Positions 23,669-36,965 are shown, numbered from the stretch's first letter. The stretch: 64,000 nt of DNA from Phytoseiulus persimilis (GCA_037576195.1 CM075101.1:41230001-41294000), one strand, 5' to 3'. Notes: generated from the sequence alone by a model not told the origin. Numbers and translations: made by a program.

Positions 23669-23674
23669 AATAAA
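23669..23674 (+). terminator. Poly(A) signal of the carboxypeptidase gene
   Basis: AATAAA 67 nt after the stop codon. Confidence 0.6.
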
Positions 23675-24973
23675 TATCCTCCGAGAGGCTATGGTTCATC
23701 TGATGGGATCGAAGTTTCCTTAGTTATGAGGAGAGGTACTTATGAGGAGTTATGGTACTAGAGGGTGAGGGTTAATCAATCTAGCTAACTTTGCGAAATA
23801 ATATCGATCAAGGGCGACCACTCAGCAAATCAATCGGTTCTTCTGTCCTTGATTCCGCAGTAGATTCCTCGTTTGTTCTTCCACGCTCTGGATCTCCGCG
23901 GTGCTGAAATCTTTTCCTGAGCTCATCTTCATCGAAGAAATGTGGTGTACGGCCCATCAGCGCTGGAATCACTCTCCAGCGTTCTAATTTTCATGTAGTG
24001 GGAATGAATCCCTGGGAATCTGCTGCGGGATTTCCAATGTAAGCTCGTATCCAAACTCAGAGCTCGGATCCTCACCTGAACTGGTCGGAGATTCAGAGCC
24101 ATTTCCCGTTCTCACCTTGCATCCCCAAAAGCTAGGAACCGCTCGTCGGCTCCTCGCGAGCTTTGAGCAGCGGGAACTTTGTCCAAGAACGTGCGGAAAG
24201 GGGGCCCTGACAAACCTGTGTTCTTCGAGCTGGCTGGCTGGTAGTTTCATCCCCTAATTTCACGCTCGTCGTCCGCTTGTTGAGGACTTCCGCCTGTAGC
24301 GAGCGAACTGGAGAAGGCCGACCTGCTGAGTTGAGAACGGAGAGCTCTCGATGGCTAACATCGTCTGTACGTCAGCTCAGCGCGCAAAGTATCCTATGAG
24401 CGATTCGAGCGACAACGCGATAGAGTGGTCGGCATGCAGGACCTGCGCAGTCGTGCGTATCGTCTCGAGCGTGAGATCCTTCATACGGCACCCGAGGTTT
24501 CGTCCGACGTTACTTATACAAACGCGAGGGCTATTGCAAATGGGAGTCATCTATGAGAGGGTTTCCGATCGTTGTGGATGAATATTCCGTATCGTGGGAA
24601 ATTCCTCCCTGGAAAAATTGTGTTTGTTGGACTTATTGTTTATTTTACACTGACGAAGAACCCACACGACTCGACAGTCGCAGATTTGATAGAGCTAGGG
24701 TGGATTTCGAAGCTCAGCCGGAACCAAAATAACAACCCAGTTGGCCATAGCTGATCTCCACAGAATACGGCAACTTGCGATATCTGAGTCTTCACACAGA
24801 AAATACACCATATACGTCGAATCTTAACATCGAGGAAGAGCGAAGACGCAGGTGGCTGAGATCCCGGTATCTGGGACCGGAGTTCATTGTTGATTGATCA
24901 ACAAGCGATTAGAAAAGATGAACAGATCAGTTGAATGACGGGGGTAGGTTACTACCGAATGATGAAGACTTAC
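23675..24973. other. Intergenic, no gene recognised
   Basis: Short ORFs without splice or motif support. An 88-codon minus ORF at 23984-24250 could hold further exons of the sushi gene, but no Cys pattern supports that. Confidence 0.3.
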
Positions 24974-25185
24974 AGGTACATTGTCCGCAAAGCATGCAGT
25001 TCCGCCTGGCGACGCCGATCAACGCGTGACCGCGGTTGCAGGAGTATACAGCGTCCTTGCCGGCCTTGACACCCTCAAGCTGGATGCTGCCGTTTGCTAA
25101 TGGACTCAGGGTGTCGCAGAAGTTCAGCTGACATTTGGGCTCCTGACTGGTCCTGTGGATGTTTGCCGCCGGCCATGCAGGACAC
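24974..25185 (-). CDS. Orphan exon encoding a sushi/CCP-like domain
   Basis: A single exon with an acceptor (CTAAG|G) and a strong donor (ACCT|GTAAGT), 212 nt. The encoded Cys pattern fits one complement-control (sushi) module: CDTLSPLANGSIQLEG, then DAVYSCNRGHALIG and a closing CMLCGQC. A linker with two further Cys (CPAW, EPKCQLNF) precedes it. CCP domains occur in secreted or membrane adhesion and immune proteins. No neighbouring exon was found, so the gene either has long introns or is a remnant. The conserved Trp near the domain end is absent. Confidence 0.45.
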
Positions 25186-25375
25186 CTTAGGTGAGAATGC
25201 GCCCGGACAGAGCTCCTCTTGCAATCGATTCCCAGAGATTCCTCATCCATCATCTTGAGTCGAATAAACTCTCGATTCAAACGCTACCCATCCGCTCAGG
25301 TGACTCTCTTTAGTGTTCTTGCGGGGCTGGGCTCGTCCGTTGGTACAATTTTCGACGGCTTGCACAGTGATTGAT

Positions 25376-25806
25376 TGGTTTATTCACCATTTTTCGTCCA
25401 TATACATCTCGTTATATATCAGAAACCCCATACGCGAGGGCGAATATACTCTGCTGGTTAGGATCGTTAGTCGTTGATCTTGCAGGTACGTGGGATGTGT
25501 TCTTTCGTTGCCCTCTCCCATCTTTCTAGACTCCGTTTGGTCCGCTCTACACTTCTTCTTGCTATGTCTCCATGTGGGCCTTCGACCATGTAGGTCCATA
25601 GGCCTAGTCTTCTGTAGATCTCCGCTCCATTCCGCTGTTCTTACTTACACTCGATTATCCGTGCTCTAGGGACTCTGTTTGATTGCCTCTGCCCGCATTG
25701 TCCACTTCTTCCGAACCTTGCTCTGAAAGACTTGGTGTTTAGGAAACCCACCCTTGCACTGGCAATGAGCGTGCTCCCTGTGGACTTGTCGTACACATGG
25801 TCTTTT
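25376..25806 (-). repeat. Dispersed non-LTR retrotransposon-like repeat B, copy 1
   Basis: About 430 bp is recognisably similar to 41242-41650 in the same orientation, sharing CGTTGATCTTGCA, CTCTCCCAT and GGCAATGAGCGTGCTCC-type blocks. On the minus strand the related copy encodes a FRARFEGGDAKCVPCG segment, like the C-terminal Cys motif of non-LTR retrotransposon ORF2. This copy is more decayed. Confidence 0.55.
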
Positions 25807-26400
25807 GCACCTCATTGCATTTCGTATCGCCTGTATCCTCCCAGGCTGGATTGCCTCTCCATGCCTTCTAGTGCATTTCCTACATGAATACTCAGATATC
25901 GCATAAGTTATTTTCCTGGTATCGGGTGAGCTTCAGAACCCACCCCAGCTCGACCAAATCTGCGACCATCAATTCGTGTTGGTCCCTCGTGAGCTGCGTC
26001 GCGCTTCCGGTTCGCAATGAGATGTTGTCCGGGTTCCATCATCCTATTCCAGAAACGAGCCAGAGAAACTACTTTGGCTTATCTGCCTGTGATCATTCGG
26101 GAACAGCTCGCATGAATGAGTTGGAAGAGTTGTGTTCCTGAGAAGCGGAGAATGACGCTTCGGCGAGAAGATGCAACCGAGGGAAAACTCTCAAGATATC
26201 AATTTCTCCTACGGGAAAGGAGGAGATGCAAAAACTCCGGACGTAGTTTTTTAACCTTCGATGCTCATAACTCACCCGTGGTCTATTCTCACGATCCATC
26301 TCACTTTCCGCCCATATCAATGCCACGATGATCGTTCGTGTGACTGATATCTATATGAAAATAGCCACGCTGGTTAGGAAGCGGACTGAGTTTGTACCGA
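25807..26400. other. Intergenic, no gene recognised
   Basis: Short overlapping ORFs only. Confidence 0.3.
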
Positions 26401-27430
26401 GAGTCACCTTATGAGTTTCCCAGGAAGCTCTTGTACGAGTTTCGCAACGAAGCCCACGATTTCGTTTGAATTCGCCGTCCACAACTGAACCGGACTCACT
26501 TGAAGGGAATTACAGCAACGCAGCGAATTGGACGCACCGAACCCGGTCATCGGACAAGGCCCTCCCTCGGCTGACGTGGTGCTGTTGATCGCTGGAATTC
26601 CCAACACAACAAGTCACTCCCAGGTCAGCTCGAAGACACGCGAAAATGTGTTCCATCGGTCGACATCCGTCCATCGCACGATCAGTCACAATCACGTGAA
26701 TGGAAGAAGCTCACGTTAAGGCAGCGGTGGTCGAATTCAATCGAACCATGGCATCGCAAGACAGGAGACACCCAATACAACTTTTCGGAGCCGGTTCAAG
26801 CCAGCCGAGGAGAGAATTCAGCAATCATTTGTCTCCATCTGTTACTTGGGATTGTGAGGGATTCCAATTGGTAAACGGAAACATTTCGATGGCTTCTTCG
26901 AAAGAGATTCTTTTTCCAGACACCGGGAAGACGTGGGTGCTACGGGTCACCGGTGAAACTCTCCTCGACGAGGTCCGATGTGTTCCTCTTCTCGGTAACC
27001 CCTTTCATGGATCACTGTTTCCATGGCGACAGCGTAAACCTCCGGTTTCCTCTGATTGAGCACAATGTTCAGCCCAACGAGGAGGTTGGCAGGAAGAATC
27101 CCTTTCGAAGAATACGCGATCTGAGGCACGAGCGAATTCCAAGAGCCAAGATAGGAAGATCGATGAATTGGTCAAGCGATGATTGTGCCTTCTGTCGCTC
27201 GTCCGCGAGTCGAATGCCGCTGCCTCGCATCGCGCCGGCTTTTCTGACCGTCCGGTCGAACCACTGGCTGGTTCGATTCCTGGACGAAATTTTCGCTCCG
27301 ATCAAAAACAACTGGTCTCGCTCCACGCAGCGATGCACTTTGGGGGCACGACTTCGGTTTCTTCTGACTTCCGCAAGCGTGAGAACTTTTGGCCCTTCCC
27401 TGAAGCTACTGGAGCTCCGAAGACTCACGG
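26401..27430 (-). other. Unassigned possible exons on the minus strand
   Basis: Two stretches look exon-like. One follows a CCTCAG acceptor near 27130 and reads GILPANLLVGLNIVLNQR with an acidic tail. The other follows a GGTTCAG acceptor near 26480, reads NEIVGFVAKLVQELPGKL and ends at a GTGACT. An upstream Arg-rich frame (27130-27430) could precede them. No family is recognised, and antisense frames are also open, so this is weak. Confidence 0.2.
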
Positions 27431-27500
27431 CTTGACTCAAACGAGCCAAGTTAAGTAACGGATCGCCATCATGTGGCCTGGAAGGCGGTGATTCTCCAAT

Positions 27501-30500
27501 ATGAAAACGTTGAATTGCGTTGTGCTGTTTGTTATTTGTGCGCAAATCCTTGCTGTCGTCGAGGCACAGCTGCTCTCGAGGCTGCTGAATCGTCTTTTGT
27601 TTTCAAAACGGAATTCCGAAGAAGACGATTTCCCTCCATATCCCAGAAGGTTAGTTCACCTGGTGAGGAGTTAAGTGCGAACCTCTCCGGGATCTCAGTA
27701 TTCGCGAGTTTCTGTTTTCCGAGTCAGCCAGGTGTTGAGAGCAGCGGCAAATGTTGTTCGATGGGAAGTCGGACCTGTGCCGCGGCAAACGAAGTCTTTC
27801 GAAAGACAGTGCGCTTCAGTCGGATCCGTGTGGATATTGAACCGATGAATTTCGCAGGTCTGAAGTTCTCGAGGTCGACCGAGATTCTTCCCTGAAGCGC
27901 GCTTCCGTCGGGGGGGGAACTTCCATCCAAGACATTCGAGGTACAGAGAACATAGCCCCATGCCCCGAACTTCCTCACATTTCCTCATCTCTCTCGCTCG
28001 GAGAAATCCTGTTCGCTTTGTGATGAACGTCAGTTGTTGTATGGTTGCGCATCCGCGAAGTGATGGCGTGGAACAGCCCACAAAACGCTCACAAATGGCT
28101 TGAAAGCTCACAACTTCTTTTCTAAGCTGCTGCTCGCCCCGGCTCTGCTTCTGGAGAACGGACGGCATAAAGCCCCGGTAGGTTCAGGAACGCGGTGTTC
28201 CGGCACTCGAAACGGTTCCCATCTGGATTTCCGCTCGAGCCTGTCGCTGTTTCCATCTGAAAGAGAGGGGCAGTTGCATTCATGCATGAAACTTGCATGC
28301 GAAGATCACGAGCCAGTTTGAAATTTATGCGCTGACCTGACCAGACTCTCCGAAGATCGATCGAGGGTAATTCCCTCGAATGCAGCACTCAGATAGATTC
28401 AGATCACGAAATTCTACTCATGGACCGCTCCGACGCAGAGGATCAAGCCGACGGCGTGACTTCCGCGTTAGAATCGGAATGTAACAGCTTCGACCCTCCT
28501 GCGGCGCCGATTGGCTCCTCTGTCTCAATTGGAGTTGCCCGACTCCACAGTCCCAGGATCAGAGGCCGCACGAGGGCTCGAATGTATCTTCGACCATGGA
28601 ATGAACTTGAGATCGGAGAATCGGCTCCGTTCAGTTGAGGAAGGAGCTCCACATCCGCTTGTTAGAACCTAGCCGACGCTCCGCTGTCAGTATTTCCCTC
28701 ATCACCGAAAGCGGCGCGTTCAACTGCTTCTCCTCGTTTCGCTCCACGCCGCGTTCTATCCCCGCTCACTGGATTGTTTGTCCGACTCGCGTTGCAAAAA
28801 TGCCCGGTCGGTGCTCAGAGAAAAAATCTCAGAAGAATCCGTGTTCTTCCCGGAGAACTGTCTTTCCACTCAGCTGCTCTGCAGCCGACAGATCTTCCAT
28901 TTCCTATCCATAGAGATGGACAACGTGTTCCCAGCTTTTTTTGCGGCTTGTTTCTGAGAGGAACGAAAAATCAGCGTTCGACGGGGCTTGAACCGGGTTC
29001 GCAATCAAATTGGCAAACTTGCCAGCCCTCGGCGGGAGTCGCACATTTCAGTAAAACTCGAAAACTCCAGCTCTCCGCTTGCGTATTGTCGGAAGCATCC
29101 GCGGAATGCTGGATAGCAACAGCGGCTCCTCGAGTTGCTGTGAAATAACCTCCAGTCGGGGTTCGATTCCTCACCGTTGCCCTGGAACAGAAATTGCAGG
29201 AGCTTCATGATTCTCAGCGTTGCGCTTGGAGTATTGCTCCTGGGAGGAATGCCAATTCTTCCCTGGATTGCTCCCGCATGGATATTGTGGTCCTGTTTCC
29301 GAGACCGTAGCAGAACAGCGTACTAAGGTGAAATCTCAACATGGGTGGTGTCAAACTGGAGCCTGAAGGTTCTGTTATGAATCATCCCACACAATGCAAC
29401 GGTTCATTGAAATAGATGGCGAAATGGGCGTTCAATGCTCGACTTCCCCAGCTGTCGCGGCGATAAGGCGTTATCCATGGAGTTGATCGTCGATTCATTC
29501 CCAATATCCATTGACTCATCGGAAGTGAATGAGTGATAGCTCCCAAACTTCAGAGGCTCTGGTCGTGAAAATACTTTATACTCTTCCTGGGTATCGCCAT
29601 CGCAACCGAATTAGTCCTCCTAGACTCCCCGATTCAGTCATAAACGGAAATCTCCTACCTGCGTTAAATTGAGTTGCTCGAAGGAAGTGGGATCATCCGA
29701 CTCAGATTGGCTGTTTCTGCGGTTCACAGAAAGCCCGGCTCCATCAAGGAGCGCTAGAAAGAAAATTCGCCTCGTTGACTCCAGTCGTCGTTCATCGTTG
29801 GAACTCTTCGTTTCACCTGCTTGAACGTCACATGATTTCAAGCACTGTAACGTGTTAAGCTCTCACTTGAGCACACAGCGCTTTTCGGCAGCAGAATTTT
29901 GTAACCATGCTCAAAATCAGGACTGACGGTTCGTGGTGAAGCGGTGTTCGGTTACGAATTCCAGAATCAGCAAAAAAAAAAACACATGACGTCAAAACGT
30001 ATCGAAATCGGGCCCAGTTCTGAAAGCTCGAATCGCGGAATCTCCTGAAATCTGAGCCTTCAAGCTACTTGGATCGGCGCCGTGCGGCGCACGTTCACAT
30101 GCCTGCAGACATCTCGCGGGGATCCGCAATCCTATAAGATTGGTCACAACTGATAACTTTGTCCGCACAGTTCGCTTCGTGATACCTAGATATAGAGAAC
30201 ACATCCCTGAAAAGGGGTTCCGAAGTCGTACACGCCTCGAAGATAAGTTCAGCCGGAGCTTTTCTCTTTCTCTTTCAAAGACGGCCTCCTCCGTATCGTC
30301 GCCGACGTCCTCCCGACCACGATCCTTACAAATACGATCCAGATGACGAAGATTACCACCGGGACCACTCAGTTTCACGGCCACCCAAACGACCACCTCC
30401 TTCTTATCGCAAGGCAAAGCCATACAAAGAGCAGGTCAGATGCTTATATGGAGCGAAGTCGTCCTACTCTTCGGCTAATTCATCCAGTCCTGAATGAACG

Positions 30501-30895
30501 AAGTCCGGCAGTGCATTCGATGAACTCAATTATTCTGTTTCCAGGATTCGGAGGACTCAGCTCCTCCTATGACGATATACCTACAGCCAGGGGCGAACGG
30601 GGAGCACGGAAAACCTCGGCGAATACGAATCGTCACCGTCAACAGTTATCCTCCTTATCAGCGAGATTACGGATACGGTCACAACAACCCCTATCAGAGC
30701 GGTGTCTGGAACAGGGGGCTGATTCAGAGAGACATGGTGTTCCCGCAGAACGATTATCAGACACCCATAGCGATGACTAGCGCTTCGAGTGGGAAATACA
30801 ATGATTTCTCTCCAGCCGTCGGGCAGGATCCTGTAGGGACGACGGGACCGCGGTTCGACTACGATTACTACCGAAGCAAGCGGAAACGGAAATGA
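27501..30895 (+). CDS. Secreted Pro/Tyr/Arg-rich protein, unknown family
   Basis: Exons 27501..27649, 30281..30434 and 30545..30895 join exactly in phase to 217 residues. Exon 1 encodes a clean signal peptide (MKTLNCVVLFVICAQILAVV, probable cleavage after EA before QLLSRLL). The mature part is low in Cys and rich in Pro, Tyr, Arg and Asp. It has a YPRRRPPPYRRRRPP block with several polybasic sites, an acidic EDEDY-like stretch, a second SRPPKRPPPSYRKAK block, an NSYPPYQRDYGYGHNNPYQ segment, and a KRKRK C terminus. Intron 1 is about 2.6 kb and intron 2 110 bp. It could be a matrix or cuticle protein, a cationic salivary or antimicrobial-type protein, or a processed peptide precursor. I know no named homologue. 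Confidence 0.75.
28000..30200. other. Large intron of the secreted-protein gene
   Basis: Between exons 1 and 2 I see no nested gene with support. ORFs here are short. A GGTTCGATTCC box at 29159 resembles a tRNA B box but the arms do not pair. Confidence 0.4.
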
Positions 30896-32092
30896 TGTCG
30901 AGAACGTAGCGCCAAAAATTGTTGTCACCCACTCATTTATGTACAGACTGCTAATACATGCGCCATTTACATATGGAGAAAATGACCTGATAATTTAGGT
31001 ACCAACAAAATATTTTATTCGGAATTGAAGATTTTTCCACTTTTCTTCTTCTATGCTTGTTGCATATAAGTAGCATTTCAACAGGACTCATTTCAACCTG
31101 GCCAACCTCCTTGACCTTCGACTCTAAATACTCCCCGAAGTTTATGCTCGGGGAAAGTCCGGCGACCTAACAGCTTGCTTCCCTTCCTGTGTGAGGCCCC
31201 GAAAATGGCAAGCGGACGCATTCGTCCTGCGATCTTTGCCTTGAGATGGTGACAATTTTCGCGAATTATCGATTAGGTTTCAGAAGAGCAACGAACATTC
31301 ATCGATTGGTTAAGTCAAGCCGTCTCCATCGCAGTAGTGCCGCTCTGATCTACGAACATTGCGTGACGAGAGAACTTTGTTTCAAGGCGTGCAGATTTTC
31401 GATTGATACTTGCGTTGGTACTCCACCCACGCCTCAGGAAAAACTCTCAAGCTGCAGGGGTTCCATTTTTCAGGAGAGACAGAGTTTTCCCGCTGCCAAA
31501 ACCGACGATTGAAGGCGAGGACGCGTCGATGACTGTTACAGTATCGCTACGGGATCCTGCGAGTGCTCACCGTGAAGGTGGGTCGCAGACCTTTTCCCCT
31601 CACCTCTTACCCAGCACTGGCTCCGTAGAGCTCCGAAGCGCAATCTCGTTTCAATCTTCCCTCTTCCGGACGCGCGTGTCAGTTAACCTTCTTCTACGTT
31701 TCCGGTAATGATGAACGACAACAGTTCGCAGCGTAAAATTGTGAACAAGCGAGATTCCAGTGTGTTCATTACTCATCACGTGAAGACTTACAGAAATCGA
31801 TCGAAATATCAGTGTACAAGTCACCGGGAGTTGAAACCAACGATTGAAAAAAAAAGAGTGAACACGCGTAAACAGTCTCGCCGTTCGCTAAAAAATCGCT
31901 GATCCTATCACAGCTGGTCGGCCGATGCGACCCCATCATAGCAGCCCGGCGACCAATGAAGGTAGGGATTGATGATGAATAAGCAGTTTTTCAGCTCATA
32001 AAAAATCTTGATGCTCTTGAATCGCCTCCGATGGTTCCTCGATTGGGTACGCGCTCCAAGAACATGGACGAACAGGCTTTGCACGCTCGAGA
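30896..32092. other. Intergenic between convergent genes
   Basis: AT-rich 3' flanks of the secreted-protein gene and the LAPTM4-like gene. No coding signal is supported. Confidence 0.35.
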
Positions 32093-35000
32093 TTAGTTCT
32101 CTCTCGGCTTCCCGTTACTTTGCGCAGCCGATTCCGAAGCTGGGCGAGGCTCCAATGGAGCGCCCAACCCATCCGCCTTTGTTGAAGATGCAGCGGGCCC
32201 GGGGCCATGGACCAGGCCGCCTACTTCGCTCGACGCTCCATCGACTACGACCGTCTCCGGGGGCAGGTCCACCTGTCGCGAGGTCCCTGCAACGTCGTCG
32301 TATGATGGTGGCGGAGCCACCACCTGCCCCACAGTTGGCATTTGCGTCGCCATCTGGTATGGGGGAGGGGGTGCAGCGTAGAAATTGTACGGATACTTTT
32401 GAGTAGCTTCGTAATCAGGTAGCAATTGGCTAGCCTCCATAGCCGCTGGGCGATGCGCCATGGTTGGCTGGTTCGAAATTGCTACTGGTGGATTGCGCAA
32501 GAGTTCCTGGCGAAGACGGAGGTATTTGTAGCATGACCAGACCATGTTGAGCAAATAAGCCTTTCCGATGACTGCCATCATGAGGTAGAATCCGTGAAGG
32601 GGCGCATCCCGGGTGTGCGGTGACGTATGATGTTCGGCGAAGCTTGCGATGAGACGCAGCATTGCAGTTGCGAAATCGCAACAGAGGATCGCGAAGAACG
32701 GAAGGATGTACGGTGGTTGTCCCCAGAAGGCACCGTAAACAAGAAGCATAGAGATGAATCCGAAAAGAATACTCAGCAAGAGGGCGGATACGAAATCGTG
32801 CTTCGGAGCTATCATCACTTTCGAGATTTCGGTTATTGTGTCTCGCCGGGTCTCCATGTGGTTCATATCGAGCTCCACGCTGGACTGGACCACCGCAGTC
32901 TTTGGTGGAATCAGGGCGTCGGGATTGAGGATAGCGGTCGCCAAGATGGCTACTGTGGCCATCTGCATCATGACATGAACCAATCCGAAGGCGATGGTCC
33001 CTGGAATTCGGCACGAAAACGTTAGATCTTGTCTCGTTGAATATCTCAGGAAGGCACTATACATTCTTAGGTGCTACTCTTCCGATCGGATTCAGTATAA
33101 TCGGTCCGTCGTTCCGGAGCTTCGGAAGATAGCTGTGAAGCACTATCAGTCGTTAAGCTGCAAATCATCTTGGGCCCTGAGCCTGCTCTCGACTCGCTGT
33201 CGATACATATTAGGTCTTTATCAGCTCTTGAGCACGTTTGCTATTCTTGGACAATTAACTCGAGGGCTCCCAGCATCGATACTCCATCTTTGTCGCAAGA
33301 GCTCTCCATAGCCTGATTGATTCGCAGATCCGGATATATTCTTTTCACCCCATGGTTGTTCCGGTCAACGGAACGATGGACTCCTCTCGAGGGAAAGTTC
33401 TGTAGCTCCGATATCCTCCTTGAAGCCACCAACTACGGTCTCCCGCTGCGGATGACATCTCCGAGGCTGGTAGGCGATTGCCCGAATGTGTTGCTGAGCA
33501 CGGATCGATTCATCCCCGCCATTGGTCGATGATGAGACAGATGATATTTGAGCGAGTCCCCACTCGAGTAACTATGAGTCGTGTCCATGACCAAAGGATG
33601 TTAATGCATTCCTTTGAATCCGGCTTTTGACTTCCACTTGACAAAGACCTGGATGCACTGGGAACTTGATTATATGGAACGCTTGTGAGAGTTCAAAATG
33701 GTCCAAATAATCGAGGCCGGCTATGGGCATTGTCCATCGCGAAGGTTCTCTAGCAATCAATGATAGTTTCTCTGAGCATAATTACTGGTCACCCCATTTC
33801 TCACTAATGGTTGCTCTGATCCCCACCAATAGTTTGTACCGCAGAATCCCGGTTCGACTGTAGGATGTTCTGTCTGCTTATTCCGTGCGTTTCCGGTTAA
33901 CTGGACTCAGGCTTCCCGAATGAACTCATCGAAGAGGCATCAGATAATTCTGCAGCACCTCTCCAGGAAAAAAACGGTCGGCGGCACGTGCGAGGCCACA
34001 GTCGACGACAACAAGCAGTCGGCCAACACCCTTGGACCTCTTCGAACCAGTATTGATATTATCTGAGCCGACAGAGACCGGAAAGACTCGACGCCGTTCA
34101 ACCGCCGCCGCAGATCAATCGTCCACTGCATAACTTTTGAACACCCGTGAGAAGTGAGTGAATCTGAGTGTTCGGCTGCACTATGCCAGCATCGATCGCC
34201 TCGTTGAACAACGAGTGAGCGGGGAAGAAACACTCTCAAACGATCAGACTTCTGGGCAGCCTCCCAACGAGTACTTCTTGATTACGCAGGTGAATTATCA
34301 CACGTACGGGATGACGCGCTCTTCCTGAAACAAGCTGTTGGCGAGAGCGATGAGCTTGATAGATTAGGCAGCGGAAGAGCAGACTATATTTCTCATTCGG
34401 TCGCCCGAAACAGACCGTAATACGTCACAATTAAGAATGAGGCCCACGCGGAGAAAATGTTTGCAATCTAATGGGAACTATAAAGACACATAGGGGAAAC
34501 GTTAACCGTCGCCGACTCAATGACGGAAACCGCCTCCAGGGCCCGCACTGGATAGAAGAACGGAATTCGAGCTTATGGCGTATGTATGTCATGTAGTCGT
34601 ATGTAGTCCTCTGAGCTCTTTCAAATCTTCAAACAAACTATTTTTCTCCGACGATTTTTCCTGCCGTGTCAGCTATCTTACCAGTCGGCTTTCCATGTTA
34701 ACTGCAAACAAAACCGTGCTGGAACCGCTTCTGATGGATTCGGAACCATCCGAACTCGACGCGAGGTCAATCCGCTTAGAACGACGTGAAAAAAAAACAG
34801 CCACGGAAGGTCTGAATTTCTGAAGCCGAGCACGATGTGCACCCGAACAATGAAACTGCAGATTCCCGGTAGGGAGTTGAAGTGAAGCGGATTTTTAGAA
34901 CCCGTCTTTGTCCCGCCGATCATGGAGCTCACAATATACAAGCACTCTCCGTTCGAGAGCGACGTCTACAGTGTACACGCCACTGCAACAGGGTCTTCAA

Positions 35001-36411
35001 CAATCTGTGGGAACACAGTTTGGAAATTGATTGAATGTTGGTCGCTTGCTTTACTGTCCGTTTGCTTGCTTAGCGCCGGTCAGTCTCCAAGCCAACCGAC
35101 CACCCGAACCGAGCAGAGTATTGTACCATTCACTCAAACTGCATAGTTCTACACTAGTCGCTGACGGCCTCCGTTCCGCAATCACACGTGAGCATTGAGG
35201 GAAATGGAACAGAAAGCAACGGAATGGACTGAGCCGTTCTCAGGTTCTCAGCCGGAAACAAAACCGAACCCGTCGGGCACGAATCGAGCCCCGAATCGGA
35301 AAACACGATCAAATCGAATGCAAAAGTAAACAGTCTCGATGTCCGGCCGGAGAATGAATGTCCTGGGGAACAATTTATGATCACATTTCAACCCGACTCG
35401 GCAACTGTTCCGGAGTTGAACTTGGTGCGGTGTCGGCGGACAGAACTGCCGCAAATAACGTTACGGAAGCCTCAAGTTCCCGCAACACGGAGCTCAGATG
35501 CGCTCGGTTCTCATAAATGTCATAACACCGAGCTTATCAATTCATCGAACTCTTGAAGATTGTCTGGGTGCTCCTGCGGCTGCATGACGCAACCTTCGAA
35601 CGTTTCGACTTTGCTCCTGCCGCTGCTCTATCGCTGCAAAGCGTTTCCTGCCGACGATACACCGTTGATGTCAGAAATACTCGGAACTGGTGGGGAAGCG
35701 TCGATACAGAAAGTACGGTTCGCATCGTGTCGAATCGCCCAATCGATTGATTCGATCACTGACGAAGTCTACGTCGTCGACGACGGTTCACTCCGGGGTT
35801 TCGTAACCGCTACCTATGCATCATCGATTTGCGTGTCATTTCTCATGTCTGCTGCCTCTTCCAGAAACGTTCGTCGCGTCTCCCTCAACAGCGATGAGCC
35901 AACAATGTTCTCCACAACTCGATATGCTAGGACAATCGAAACTTATTCCATGCTCTCAAGGTGCGAGTCAAGACGGAGCATCTAAGTAGTCTAACGAGAC
36001 CCGAATACGGAACTGTAACATCAATCCGTGACCACTCTTGATCGAGGAACAGGGCCAATCCGACCTTTGAAGAGGTCAGAGATTGCAGACTCCTCTGTTC
36101 CTGCGCAGTGGTGAGACGCAATTGGAGTTCGAGCTCGCGAGCGTCGGCCAGAGCTGCAGGGAGAGGCCTCGCATAACCTCTGCTTCTGACGGAGAAAACG
36201 GATGACAGCTTCTGAATGAAACAGATCACTCACCTGTGCGAACATGAACGCAGCAACAGCACTGGAAATCTCTGCTGTGTAGCAGGTCATGATGCGTTTT
36301 GATACGCGAATTCCTTCCAGCCTCCATGGCATCGAGCCCACGTCTCGGTGTCGATTCTTCTGTTGACGATGCCAGAGCGGACGAAGAAATCTGCACTTGA
36401 AGTGCAGTCAC
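32093..36411 (-). CDS. LAPTM4: LAPTM4-like lysosomal four-pass membrane protein
   Basis: Two exons: complement(32093..33000, 36234..36411), joined in phase across a 3.2-kb intron to 361 residues (or 333 from Met29 at 36327). The exon junction restores the family hallmark CCCCVHVRTG|TIAFG. Four hydrophobic segments follow: GLVHVMMQMATVAILATAIL, a pair around SALLLSILFGFISMLLVYGAF and PYILPFFAILCCDFATAML, and GFYLMMAVIGKAYLLNMVW. The cytosolic tail carries two PPxY motifs, PPPPY (about 272) and PPPSY (about 292), which in LAPTM proteins bind Nedd4-type ubiquitin ligases for lysosomal sorting. The family acts in late endosomes and lysosomes. The tail is longer and more Pro/Ala-rich than vertebrate LAPTM4. 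Confidence 0.88.
33001..36233 (-). other. Large intron of the LAPTM4-like gene
   Basis: No nested gene is supported on either strand. ORFs at 34575-35150 and 35560-35985 (+) lack motifs and splice context. Confidence 0.4.
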
Positions 36412-36965
36412 AGTTATCCGAGAGGTGAGTTCTTGGCGCTTGCAAGAGCTCTAGCTCGAGAGATTGACTGACTGAGCGACTCCCTCCTCGACTGCTTGCC
36501 TGACTGAACGACTGCCTGCCTGGCTGACGCTTGTTTGCCTATTCCTCTCCAGGACAACAAGAGGTGATGATCTTGCTTGGTCGGAACAGCCACCGCGGGC
36601 GGAAGAGGTTGCCGCATGCGAGCGGGCTCGCCTCAGCCTCATCGGTCTCGGATCAATCGCGAGGCTCTCACAGCTGGCTCAACGCAGTGTCCTCGGGTTG
36701 ATGAACCCCGCTAAATGACGGCAGCTGACGCAAGTCGGGGGGATGAAATGGGATTAAACAAGAGCGTGGATTAGCTCGTGTTTATAAATAGCACGGCTGT
36801 TCTCGCTGAAGAGCTACTTGTCTCGTCAGTCGGAGTGTTAATCGATGGTCCAGAGGAATGGATGAACGGCATTCTCCACTACCGGAGGAGCTCGATGTTC
36901 TGGTCTCTCTTTCAGAGAAAGTGTTTCAGAGACGCGGTCCGGAAAATAAGCCTCGTATCTGAACT

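Noticed and set aside
29100-29185. tRNA-like B box GGTTCGATTCC with a GCAAC/GTTGC pairing
   Set aside because: No consistent D arm, anticodon arm or full acceptor pairing; the spacing is also short.
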